Source of the DNA: Bacteroides finegoldii DSM 17565
GTDB taxonomy: Bacteria > Bacteroidota > Bacteroidia > Bacteroidales > Bacteroidaceae
Length of the DNA: 36,876 nucleotides
Assembly: GCF_000156195.1 (NCBI RefSeq)
Contig: NZ_GG688325.1
Location: 219,663-256,538 of the forward strand
Reading direction: 5' to 3'
This document shows positions 29,261 through 35,998 of this stretch, piece after piece. Under the pieces are notes generated by a model, which saw nothing but the letters and a program-made list of their open reading frames with translations, did no database searches and was not told the origin of the DNA. The translations under genes were made by a program, and so were the position numbers. How positions within the stretch are numbered: position 1 is the stretch's first letter; the number at the start of each line of letters is the position of its first letter.

Positions 29261-29826
29261 TTTATGCCGGATATACCCCGAAAAAAAGCAGCGACGAGCA
29301 GTATACTCCGGCTTATGCGGTGGCTCCTATAATCAAATATATACCCGGAAATAAAATAGTCTGGTGTCCGTTTGATACAGAGCATAGTGAGTACGTGCTT
29401 GCGCTGAAAGCCGCCGGTATCAGAGTGGTTCACTCCCATATCCTTACCGGTGAGGACTTCTTCGTTTACGAGCCGGAAGAGTGGGATCTGATTGTTTCCA
29501 ATCCTCCGTTCAGTATCAAACAGAAGGTTGTGGAACGCTGCCTTGCACTCGGCAAGCCGTTTGCGTTACTGCTTTCCAATCTTTGGCTGAACAGCAGTGC
29601 ACCGGTTCACTTGTTCCGAGAAAAGGAGATGCAGATGTTGTTGTTCGACAAACGTATCCAGTTTACGGAAAAGAACGCTGCCTATTTCGGATCAAGTTAC
29701 TTTTGTTGGGAAGTCCTCCCAAGACAGATTGTGTTTGAGAATCTGAACCGTTCCAAATATGAAGAGAGCCGGATGGCTGATGACATGAGGAAATTGATAA
29801 AACCTTTAATGAACGGGCATGAATAG
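29257..29826 (+). CDS. NPPF-type methyltransferase-like protein
   Basis: A 189-aa protein with the adenine-N6 methyltransferase motif IV in WDLIVSNPPFSIKQK at about residues 75-89, preceded by a Rossmann-like segment (KIVWCPFDTEHSEYVLALKA). It lacks an obvious target-recognition domain, so it resembles short phage and ICE modification enzymes. It could modify DNA (N6-adenine) or another substrate; the target is not readable from sequence. Coupled to traQ and overlapping the next gene by 8 bp. Confidence 0.72.
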   Translation: MIYAGYTPKKSSDEQYTPAYAVAPIIKYIPGNKIVWCPFDTEHSEYVLALKAAGIRVVHSHILTGEDFFVYEPEEWDLIVSNPPFSIKQKVVERCLALGKPFALLLSNLWLNSSAPVHLFREKEMQMLLFDKRIQFTEKNAAYFGSSYFCWEVLPRQIVFENLNRSKYEESRMADDMRKLIKPLMNGHE

Positions 29827-30889
29827 GAAACAGGAAGATGCGGATATAAAATCAGTACAGGAAAATCCCGGATATTTTCGGGATCTTCCTCCGGAACGTA
29901 AAACTGAGAATGTATGCTGGCACGCTGTCAATGCCGACAGTGCCAATGTGCGTCATGTACCGGAAGAAATGTTCTCCTACGAGATTGTCGGTATGGCTCT
30001 GACAAACAAACCCGATTCCATACATGATATGCCTTGTGGGGTACTGAAGTGCTTTTTGCCGTTGATTCTGGAAGATGACCGGTATCTCCGGGAGGCACTG
30101 CCGAAAGACGACATACCTTTGGAGGTATATGAGGAGATGGTCAGACGGAACGGAAAGGCTCTGGAATATGTGCCTGAAGGCATGAGAACACCGGAAATCT
30201 GCCATACCGCATTATCAAAAGTAAAGCACGATCCGGCTGTGCTGTTGCCCTATGTTCCTTATCCCGACATTTGTCTGGAGATTATGAAATTGCTTGAAGG
30301 GAAATGGAGATGTTCGGATTTGATGCGTTCTGTCCGGTGGAACATTATAGATGACCGGATGGCGGAATATGCTGTAAGCAGGGACGGCTATGCAATTTCG
30401 TCTGTGCCGGTACACCTGCAGACGGAAAAAATGGTCTGTCAGGCTGCCGCCGATACCTATAATTCGGCATTGCAGTTGAAAAGCATAAGGTATGATCTGA
30501 AGACTGAAAAAGCATATCTTGCGGGAATGGACAAAAATGTACCGGAAAGTTTTCTGAACATCCCACCCGATAAAAGAAGTGCGGAAATCTGCCTTCAAGC
30601 GGAAAAGTGGTATCCGGAACTATTGAAAAAGCAACCGGAACTGATTCCCGATATTGTCAGAAACAGCTGTAACGTATATTCTCTCAATCACAAAATGGAA
30701 CAATGCACGGGCACAAAGTTCTCTGTCGGGCAGATAAAAAAACTGTATGATGGGAAGGCTTTGCCTGTTAAGGAAATTTGGACTCCGAAGGGGGTAATGA
30801 AAGATGTGACGGTTTCCTTTGACAAAAGGCTGAAAGAGTTCAACTTTTCACCGGTCAGACAAATCAAAAGAAAAGGAATAAAACTATGA
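29819..30889 (+). CDS. DUF4116-like repeat protein
   Basis: A 356-aa soluble protein with irregular ~35-45-residue helical repeats built around LPPERKTENVCWHAV, RHVPEEMFSYEIVGMAL, EYVPEGMRTPEICHTAL, SVPVHLQTEKMVCQAA and IPPDKRSAEICLQAEK. The pattern (VPxxxxTxEICxxAL) matches DUF4116-type repeats, which suggest a protein-binding solenoid. The partner is unknown. It is the last gene of the tra operon and is followed 6 bp later by a strong hairpin. Confidence 0.72.
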   Translation: MNRKQEDADIKSVQENPGYFRDLPPERKTENVCWHAVNADSANVRHVPEEMFSYEIVGMALTNKPDSIHDMPCGVLKCFLPLILEDDRYLREALPKDDIPLEVYEEMVRRNGKALEYVPEGMRTPEICHTALSKVKHDPAVLLPYVPYPDICLEIMKLLEGKWRCSDLMRSVRWNIIDDRMAEYAVSRDGYAISSVPVHLQTEKMVCQAAADTYNSALQLKSIRYDLKTEKAYLAGMDKNVPESFLNIPPDKRSAEICLQAEKWYPELLKKQPELIPDIVRNSCNVYSLNHKMEQCTGTKFSVGQIKKLYDGKALPVKEIWTPKGVMKDVTVSFDKRLKEFNFSPVRQIKRKGIKL

Positions 30890-30894
30890 CATGT

Positions 30895-30932
30895 GAACTC
30901 TCCTTGCAGACAACCGGCAAGGAGAGTTCTTT
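30895..30932 (+). terminator. Terminator at end of tra operon
   Basis: Perfect 13-bp stem GAACTCTCCTTGC (30895-30907) and GCAAGGAGAGTTC (30917-30929) with loop AGACAACCG, then only TTT. It lies 6 bp after the last tra-operon stop and before the convergent minus-strand DUF3873 gene, so it may stop transcription from both sides. Confidence 0.7.
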
Positions 30933-30978
30933 GGTGCAAATGGTTAATAACTCTCTCAACCTTATTATATCTTGTTTT

Positions 30979-31218
30979 TCAGATATTTATTGTTCTGTCA
31001 TATACTTTCTTTGTTTTTGTAATCAACCATTCGTCACGTTTCTGTCTGCACTCTTCCAATGTGGACTTCACACAGGAAAAAAGTTCGTTGTCTGCCGTGT
31101 CCCTGTAATCATAATGGTAAAACGTGCGCCTTTTCCGTCCTACGGTCATTTGGAATTTTTCATATTTCTCACCCGTCTTGCAGGTTGAAACTCCGTTCTC
31201 GTTCATTTTTGTTGCCAT
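30979..31218 (-). CDS. DUF3873-like small protein
   Basis: A 79-aa protein (MATKMNENGVSTCKTGEKYE start; RKRRTFYHYDYRDTADNELF, then SCVKSTLEECRQKRDEWL). I recognise the pattern as the DUF3873 family common in the accessory region downstream of tra in Bacteroidales ICEs. Soluble, with Cys residues and a helical C-terminus. Role unknown. Last gene of the minus-strand accessory run. Confidence 0.78.
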   Translation of the reverse strand: MATKMNENGVSTCKTGEKYEKFQMTVGRKRRTFYHYDYRDTADNELFSCVKSTLEECRQKRDEWLITKTKKVYDRTINI

Positions 31219-31245
31219 AACTTATGATTTTATAGTTTGTGAATA

Positions 31246-31833
31246 TTAAAACAGGCTTAACTGTCGGGGCTGTGTGTATTTCCGCTTGAGTTCCAACAGT
31301 TTTTCTTTCAAACTGCGGATAACCTTCGGGTTGTAATTGCTTCTGTCGGAAACAGACCAACATTCCGCTTTGTTGTATTGTCGTTCCAACAGGCGGATGC
31401 CTTGCCGGACAGCTTCCTTATAATCTCTAACAGGCTCATCCCAAACGGACGGGTGGCTGCCGCCTCCGGCTGTGCCGGTACACCAGTCGATGGATACCGC
31501 ATACGTCCCGTCAACGGATTGCCCGATATGGATCGTGTTGGAAGTATCCAATTTGATTTCTTCAACTATCGGTAACATACCATTAATCCGACCGTGTTCG
31601 TTGAACCGCTTGCCGACATAGCCGAAAATCAGCCCTCTTTCATACGTGCGTACATTGAGTATGATATGTCGTACACTCTTGCCGAAACTTTCGAAGTAGG
31701 CGATTTGTTCCGTGTCATTGCGGCGTAGTGCCAACAAGTACCGGAGGACTGTGCTGCGTTCCACCCTGCAAGGACTGTATTCTACAATCTCCTGCAATTT
31801 CTCTTCTCGTGTCATTTGAAATATTGGCTTCAT
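31246..31833 (-). CDS. Conserved ICE accessory protein, unknown function
   Basis: A 195-aa soluble protein. The N-terminus is helical (MTREEKLQEIVEYSPCRVER), the middle beta-rich with IHIGQSVDGTYAVSIDWCTG, then a Gly-rich GTAGGGSHPSVWD. The basic C-terminus ends KRKYTQPRQLSLF, a QLSLF-type tail often seen as a sliding-clamp binding peptide (QxxLF). That could imply a link to replication or repair; inference. Family not recognised. Confidence 0.65.
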   Translation of the reverse strand: MKPIFQMTREEKLQEIVEYSPCRVERSTVLRYLLALRRNDTEQIAYFESFGKSVRHIILNVRTYERGLIFGYVGKRFNEHGRINGMLPIVEEIKLDTSNTIHIGQSVDGTYAVSIDWCTGTAGGGSHPSVWDEPVRDYKEAVRQGIRLLERQYNKAECWSVSDRSNYNPKVIRSLKEKLLELKRKYTQPRQLSLF

Positions 31834-31853
31834 GTCATTTATGTATTAGAGGA

Positions 31854-32111
31854 TTAAAATGTCGCAATGAATAACCGGCTTTGGATGAACTGCACGCTTC
31901 CTTTGGAAATGCGCTGGTTGCACCAGAAATGGTGTGAGCCATAGCCGTAGGTGAAAAATTCGTCCAGTTCGGTCGTTTCCCGAAGTTTGTCAATGGATTG
32001 GCGGAGTTCCTCTTCCGTCCGGCAAAAGAGAAGGGTATTTACCAGTCGGATAAGGAGTGCAGGGATTTTCTCATCCCATGCACAAATTACGGTTTCAAAT
32101 GTTACATTCAT
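31854..32111 (-). CDS. Small hypothetical protein
   Basis: An 85-aa soluble, mostly helical protein (MNVTFETVICAWDEKIPALL start; ELRQSIDKLRETTELDEFF in the middle; aromatic YGYGSHHFW). No motif recognised. It lies in a same-strand run with 18-20 bp spacing, so it is probably cotranscribed. Confidence 0.55.
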   Translation of the reverse strand: MNVTFETVICAWDEKIPALLIRLVNTLLFCRTEEELRQSIDKLRETTELDEFFTYGYGSHHFWCNQRISKGSVQFIQSRLFIATF

Positions 32112-32129
32112 ATTTTCCTGATTTATTCA

Positions 32130-32348
32130 TTAGACAGTCATCTTTAAAATCTCTCTCCAGTATATCGGCTCTACCTCACTGAGAAGAAAGTCGATAAAAT
32201 CTTTTCTCGCCTCTTTACACAATTCCCGGTAAAGTTCTCCAAAAGTGGTGATGTTGCCGTTCAGGTAGGTTTCCACCATATACTCGAAAATGTTGTTTAC
32301 CTCGTAATATCTGCACTGCTGTGCGACAGTCCTACTATATCGTTTCAT
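32130..32348 (-). CDS. Small hypothetical protein
   Basis: A 72-aa helical protein with aromatic and charged residues (VNNIFEYMVETYLNGNITTF, then GELYRELCKEARKDFIDFLL). It resembles small helical proteins found in ICE accessory clusters, but I cannot name a family. It lies 6 bp after the SLOG-like gene in the same operon direction. Confidence 0.55.
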   Translation of the reverse strand: MKRYSRTVAQQCRYYEVNNIFEYMVETYLNGNITTFGELYRELCKEARKDFIDFLLSEVEPIYWREILKMTV

Positions 32349-32354
32349 AAGGCT

Positions 32355-32843
32355 TTATTTATAAAGGTTTATAATGTTTCTGTTCATCATCCGTGCTTTT
32401 CCTACGGTATAATAAGTACCGCCATAGGGCTGCTTGTCCCAATAGGCCAGGACGATTTCGGAGTTGTCAATCAGGTAGTCGTTCCTGTGATGGAAGCACC
32501 CTTTGCAGTAATCTTCCCTGAGAATGACCGGTTCATCGGCAGTTTTCATTATCCGGTCGTATAAGGACTTGTTCTCCGGGCGGTATCTGTCTGACTGCCG
32601 GCGGAACGGCACAACGGCAATGAGCCGAATATCCGTGTATTCCATTTTGAGGTCGGCTACCGCTTGGGCTGCAAGCAAATCAAAGCCTTCCGCCATTCCG
32701 CTTAGAAAGTAACGATAGCCCAGACTATACAACCTTTTCACTTGCGAAACTATATCCAGATAAAGATACAGCATACGGACTTGGAGGATACGCTCTGAAC
32801 GGTGTCCGGTGAACGCTACTGATTTTGTAATATCCATTGTCAT
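32355..32843 (-). CDS. SLOG-family (DUF1273/YpsA-like) nucleotide-binding protein
   Basis: A 162-aa Rossmann-like protein. The start VAFTGHRSERI, the glycine-rich GYRYFLSGMAEGFDLLAAQA and the later IVLAYWDKQPYGGTYYTVGK match the DUF1273/SLOG pattern. SLOG proteins bind nucleotide-derived ligands and often appear beside defence or mobile-element genes. The start is MTMDITKSVAFTG at 32843 (alternative 32837). The longer frame to 33014 overlaps the upstream gene and is rejected. Confidence 0.75.
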   Translation of the reverse strand: MTMDITKSVAFTGHRSERILQVRMLYLYLDIVSQVKRLYSLGYRYFLSGMAEGFDLLAAQAVADLKMEYTDIRLIAVVPFRRQSDRYRPENKSLYDRIMKTADEPVILREDYCKGCFHHRNDYLIDNSEIVLAYWDKQPYGGTYYTVGKARMMNRNIINLYK

Positions 32844-32854
32844 AACTGTGTGTA

Positions 32855-33118
32855 TTAAAGTATTAATAACCAAATGATAATCCCGACTACGACAGCGAAG
32901 GAAAGAATGAAAACCAGACAACCCCATGCGAAGCGGATCACGTCCGTTATCAGTTCTTTTACAAGCCACAGACCGATAAGCCACGCCAAAAGACTGCCAC
33001 CGTACAGACTCCAACAGAAGCCTGAAAGAATGAGCCGAACCGACCAGCCAAACAATTTATGCAGAGGCAGATTGAGTCTGTTCTTATTTCCGTTATGTAT
33101 TTCTCTTGCTGTTTTCAT
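32855..33118 (-). CDS. Small membrane protein
   Basis: An 87-aa protein starting MKTAREIHNGNKNRLNLPLH. An upstream Met at 33142 is possible. Two or three hydrophobic segments follow (near residues 24-50 and 62-87). The C-terminus is IIIWLLIL, so it likely sits in the inner membrane. First gene of the minus-strand accessory operon, just below the palindromic divergent promoter region. Function unknown. Confidence 0.6.
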   Translation of the reverse strand: MKTAREIHNGNKNRLNLPLHKLFGWSVRLILSGFCWSLYGGSLLAWLIGLWLVKELITDVIRFAWGCLVFILSFAVVVGIIIWLLIL

Positions 33119-33174
33119 AATCACGACATTTTTTTTATGCATTGACGAGTTGAGCTGACTTATTTCATGTGCGT

Positions 33175-33306
33175 CAAAAGGTAGGGTTCAGGAAAAACAA
33201 GGTTTTTGGAAAAAATACCTCGTGCCATTTATGGCGCAGGGAAGATTTTTTTCAAAACCGGAACGGCTTGACCTTGTTTTTCCGTTAAGAACCCGAAGTA
33301 CCTTTG
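33175..33306. promoter_or_regulatory. Palindromic divergent promoter region
   Basis: GGAAAAACAAGGT (33191-33203) and ACCTTGTTTTTCC (33271-33283) are perfect 13-bp inverted arms. Outward of them lie GGGTTC/GAACCC and promoter-like CAAAAGGTA (33175-33183, minus TACCTTTTG) and TACCTTTG (33299-33306, plus). Inside are near-complementary A/T tracts and a central GCCAT-TT-ATGGC. The likely role is paired divergent promoters with a shared symmetric operator; inferred. Confidence 0.55.
33299..33306 (+). promoter_or_regulatory. Bacteroidales -7 box, rightward promoter 1
   Basis: TACCTTTG fits TAnnTTTG exactly. A CTTGTTTT stretch about 20 bp upstream could be the -33 element. It would transcribe the 43-aa ORF at 33356 and the structured region beyond. 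Confidence 0.5.
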
Positions 33307-33355
33307 CACTTGAATAAGTTAGTTTAATTCGTTCCTTTGTTTTAAATGTGGAGTG

Positions 33356-33487
33356 ATGGCTACTGAAAACAGTGAGAGAAATACCCCGAAGGAAGTTAGC
33401 CTTAAACTTTGCTTAGAATCGTTGTGTTATAAATCCTTTATGCATAAAGCGGTGATTAATACGAAAAAATTTCTACCTTTGTGTTAG
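33356..33487 (+). CDS. Possible 43-aa leader ORF
   Basis: ATG 33356 to TAG 33485-33487, 43 residues, MATENSERNTPKEVSLKLCL then ESLCYKSFMHKAV then a short basic end. It lies 50 bp after a good -7 box and ends inside a second promoter. No family recognised. It could be a leader peptide or chance. Confidence 0.3.
   Translation: MATENSERNTPKEVSLKLCLESLCYKSFMHKAVINTKKFLPLC
33474..33481 (+). promoter_or_regulatory. Bacteroidales -7 box, rightward promoter 2
   Basis: TACCTTTG, a second exact TAnnTTTG match, just upstream of the structured element. No clear TTTG at -33. A transcript would begin near 33488-33490, at the first hairpin. Confidence 0.45.
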
Positions 33488-33661
33488 CGATGCAAATAGC
33501 ATCGTGTAATGTGTTCGTTTACCAACGTTCGGAAATCGCCAATTTCAAAAGTGTGAAGGTAAATGAACCGGGTAGGTTATACTTTGACGTAACCTGTCGG
33601 TTCACTTTACACTGGGTGTTTGGCGATACCTCGAACGTAGTATCCGGCAGCGTTACGTCAA
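33488..33661 (+). ncRNA. Candidate structured RNA or leader with pseudoknot
   Basis: Nested helices: CGATGC/GCATCG (33488-33493, 33499-33504). Outer stem ACGTTCG/CGAACGT (33525-33531, 33632-33638), then ATCGCCAA/TTGGCGAT (33535-33542, 33620-33627), AGTGT/ACACT (33550-33554, 33609-33613), TGAACCG/CGGTTCA (33564-33570, 33598-33604) and AGGTTA/TAACCT (33574-33579, 33590-33595). In addition TTGACGTAAC (33584-33593) is perfectly complementary to GTTACGTCAA (33652-33661), a pseudoknot or alternative fold. It follows a promoter and precedes the gene at 33685. No known RNA family recognised. Confidence 0.6.
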
Positions 33662-33684
33662 TTTAATATAATAACCTTATTGTT

Positions 33685-33957
33685 ATGGATTTACAATCGA
33701 CTCCCCTGAAAGGAATAGTCCGGTCTTCAGAAGATGGGCTTTTCTATCTGTTTCCCATTCAGAGTTTATCTACATTGCAAGAGATGAAAGGGCATTTGAC
33801 CTGTGCGATAGATGTCTTGAGTAATCCGGATGAAAATGATACGGAAAAGCGTTTGGACGCAGTTCGGACATTGAACAGCCTTGTTGCTGCGTTGAGCGTT
33901 AATGACGGCGATTACTATGATGCGATAGATATTGCCTTTGAGGAAATCAGAGAGTAA
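33685..33957 (+). CDS. Small acidic hypothetical protein
   Basis: A 90-aa acidic soluble protein (MDLQSTPLKGIVRSSEDGLF start; LSTLQEMKGHLTCAIDVLSN, then DAVRTLNSLVAALSVNDGDY). Mostly helical, no recognised domain. It begins 24 bp after the structured element, so that element is its probable leader and may control it. The only plus-strand gene of this size in the right-hand accessory region. Confidence 0.65.
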   Translation: MDLQSTPLKGIVRSSEDGLFYLFPIQSLSTLQEMKGHLTCAIDVLSNPDENDTEKRLDAVRTLNSLVAALSVNDGDYYDAIDIAFEEIRE

Positions 33958-34006
33958 AAATATACAGATAATAATAAAAGCCTTCCTATTTCAAAAACGG
34001 AAAAAA

Positions 34007-34064
34007 GAAAGGTGTTGTACCGGGCAATGTGGGATTCATCATGCTTGCTTGTACAACACTTTTC
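34007..34064. repeat. 14-bp inverted repeat, possible terminator
   Basis: GAAAG then GTGTTGTAC (34007-34020) pairs with GTACAACAC then TTTTC (34051-34064): 13 pairs and one G-T, with a 30-nt spacer. It sits 50 bp after the plus-strand gene at 33685. The T-rich 3' arm fits a terminator, but the loop is long. Confidence 0.4.
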
Positions 34065-34163
34065 TACGATTTTGTATGGATGAAAGATCGCTCCGGTTTC
34101 GGAGAAATGGGAACGTTCTTTCTACCGATAATGATGCGGCTTTTATTCCGCTATCGGGGTTAA
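34041..34163 (+). CDS. Possible 40-aa ORF
   Basis: ATG 34041 to TAA 34161-34163, 40 residues (MLACTTLFYDFVWMKDRSGF start, FRYRG end), hydrophobic in parts. It begins within the inverted repeat spacer and ends 3 bp before the convergent gene. No support beyond being open; it may be chance. Confidence 0.2.
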   Translation: MLACTTLFYDFVWMKDRSGFGEMGTFFLPIMMRLLFRYRG

Positions 34164-34166
34164 GGA

Positions 34167-34517
34167 TTAGAATGGAAGAACTTCATCCGTTCCGTTATTC
34201 ATCTGTTCCTGTTCATGCTCTTTACGCCGTTTTTCTTTTTCCTTCTTTTTTTCTTTATCCTTTATTTCCTGTTCTTTAAGTATTTGTTTCAGGGGCTTGA
34301 CTATATCAGGATGTTCCTTTTTGAAACGTTTATAGAAGATCTCTTCTATAAATTCCGGTAAGGGGGCTTTCCACGACTCTTGCCGGTGGTTATCTATCTT
34401 GCCGAGTTTGTCGGGGTTGAGTCCAAGTTCACGTGCCATTTGTACATGGGTATCCGATAGCCGGTGTTTCTTTTGGGCGACTATCCATTTTTCGATCTGG
34501 GATTTCTTGATTGCCAT
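34167..34517 (-). CDS. Lysine-rich conserved hypothetical protein
   Basis: A 116-aa protein. Residues 1-75 are ordered-looking (MAIKKSQIEKWIVAQKKHRL, then HVQMARELGLNPDKLGKIDN, then PLPEFIEEIFYKRF). Residues 76-110 are a highly charged Lys/Glu helix. It could be a small nucleic-acid-associated protein. It starts one base after the stop of the phosphoribosyltransferase gene, so the two are coupled. I recall this pair travelling together but cannot name the family. Confidence 0.65.
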   Translation of the reverse strand: MAIKKSQIEKWIVAQKKHRLSDTHVQMARELGLNPDKLGKIDNHRQESWKAPLPEFIEEIFYKRFKKEHPDIVKPLKQILKEQEIKDKEKKKEKEKRRKEHEQEQMNNGTDEVLPF

Positions 34518-34518
34518 A

Positions 34519-35439
34519 TTACTTTTGATTTTCAGATTTTACTGTTTTACCTAAAAACAAACCGGTAACGGATTTTGCGCCGAGTTGTATCAGTTTGCGT
34601 TTCATTTGCGTGAAATTCTCGCCGGAAGAGATAATGTCATCTATTAAAAATACATCCCGGTCTTTAAAATAATCGGGATGAAAGATCAAGTTGGATAACT
34701 TGTCTTGTCCGTGAGTTCCTTTCATCTGCTCACGGTCTTCTTTTATCCATGTGGCACGAAAACCGTCCACAACTTTAAGCCGATGTGAGAGAAGGCTGCA
34801 AAAACGGGCAAAACGGGCGATGTTCCGTTCACGGGTTGCCGCCGGTATGGGGATCAGCACGGCGTTGGCGGCTTTCTCTTTAAAGAACGGCATCCGAGCG
34901 ATACAAAGCGAGAAGATCTTGGCGACAAGGGCTGCTTGTCGGCCTTCCTTAAATCTAAATACCAGATTACTCGTCTTTCTGTCGAATACCGATATGTCCT
35001 TGCATCTGGTCGGGTAATAATCGTGAATATAGAAACACAGTGCTCCGTCGATACGCATCTTGCCTTTGAAGTGAGTATTGTACGGGAAGAACTGGCGCAC
35101 GAAATCGCTCTCGAAAGTAAAGCGGAGTATGTCACGCCAAAGGATGAGCGTGGTTTCATCCTGTACACGATAGAGTTCTCCGTTGATGCTTTCTTTATCC
35201 GACAAACCAATGCCGATTATCAGGCGGTCATTAAAAGCGTCTTTTGATACAATATACCAGTCAAAGGATTGGCAGATGCCCACGATGTCACAATCATTGG
35301 AACAAAGGAAGTAGAAGGTATTGTCGGGTTTCTGGATAATCAGAAACTCGCCGGACATTTCGGAAAGGTGGAAATAGTTGCCGACATGGGCTTCCTCTAC
35401 TTCGCTGAAGGATATGGATATGGTAAGGTTTTCTATCAT
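34519..35439 (-). CDS. ComF-like phosphoribosyltransferase-domain protein
   Basis: A 306-aa protein. The C-terminal third is a type I phosphoribosyltransferase domain: IPIPAATRERNIARFARF at about residues 197-214 and the PRPP-binding loop VFLIDDIISSGENFTQ at about 265-280. This resembles ComF-like proteins. The N-terminal ~175 residues are beta-rich and unassigned. Substrate unknown; ComF relatives are tied to DNA uptake or processing in other bacteria. It is followed by the Lys-rich protein after one base. Confidence 0.75.
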   Translation of the reverse strand: MIENLTISISFSEVEEAHVGNYFHLSEMSGEFLIIQKPDNTFYFLCSNDCDIVGICQSFDWYIVSKDAFNDRLIIGIGLSDKESINGELYRVQDETTLILWRDILRFTFESDFVRQFFPYNTHFKGKMRIDGALCFYIHDYYPTRCKDISVFDRKTSNLVFRFKEGRQAALVAKIFSLCIARMPFFKEKAANAVLIPIPAATRERNIARFARFCSLLSHRLKVVDGFRATWIKEDREQMKGTHGQDKLSNLIFHPDYFKDRDVFLIDDIISSGENFTQMKRKLIQLGAKSVTGLFLGKTVKSENQK

Positions 35440-35477
35440 AACACTGTTATTTGGTGTAAAGATAGGATTTTCAGGAG

Positions 35478-35511
35478 AAAAAAAAACTTGCCCGTCGGAT
35501 TTTCGGGCAAG
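35478..35511 (-). terminator. Intrinsic terminator after RhuM-like gene
   Basis: On the minus strand CTTGCCCG (35511-35504) pairs with CGGGCAAG (35494-35487) around a 9-nt loop and runs straight into nine Ts (35486-35478). A textbook hairpin and T-tract, 29 bp after the RhuM-like stop and 39 bp before the phosphoribosyltransferase start. Confidence 0.85.
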
Positions 35512-35539
35512 GCTCGCTATTTACAGGCTTCTATGTACA

Positions 35540-35953
35540 TCAGTTATAAGAAATGGTTGTCCGGTTGCTGCCGGGATTGAAAACGACAAGAACTTCGGGC
35601 TTTTTCTCTTGCAGGCGTTTGTACTCGCACAGGGAGTTGAGTACCCATTCACGGAACAGTTTCGTGCAATAGGTGTTGATGCGGAAGCTGAGAAATATGA
35701 TCGCTTCCAGATTATAATAGGTAACGATGCTTTTGTCCTGCTTCTCGGTTATGGTTACGTCGCCGTCATAAAGCAGGCGGGATTTGAAGATGGAGCGCAC
35801 ATTGGCGTCTATTGTCTGCACGAACACTCCGAACAGACGGGCAAGTTCGTGCTTGGTCATCCATACGTTGCCGTTCTCTATCTTTACACTGACGATGGGT
35901 TGTTCATCCTTGTTTTCCAAACCGGTGATGGTGATGTATCCTCTATTTTCCAT
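35540..35953 (-). CDS. RhuM-like protein
   Basis: A 137-aa protein. The core reads WMTKHELARLFGVFVQTIDA, then VRSIFKSRLL, then VTITEKQDKSIVTYYNLEAI, then FLSFRINTYCTKLFREWVLN, which matches the order of motifs in RhuM/virulence-type proteins (LA-LFG, YYNLDAI, FR-W). The N-terminal LA/LFG helix looks DNA-binding. Such proteins occur on mobile elements, sometimes beside restriction genes; the function is not established. It lies 45 bp from the integrase gene. Confidence 0.72.
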   Translation of the reverse strand: MENRGYITITGLENKDEQPIVSVKIENGNVWMTKHELARLFGVFVQTIDANVRSIFKSRLLYDGDVTITEKQDKSIVTYYNLEAIIFLSFRINTYCTKLFREWVLNSLCEYKRLQEKKPEVLVVFNPGSNRTTISYN

Positions 35954-35998
35954 AAGGCGTTGTTTTTAAATGGTGTGACAATATAATGATTTGTTTAT

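Noticed and set aside
33932..34279. 115-aa plus-strand ORF
   Set aside because: Overlaps the Lys-rich minus-strand gene and the inverted repeat; composition is that of an antisense frame.
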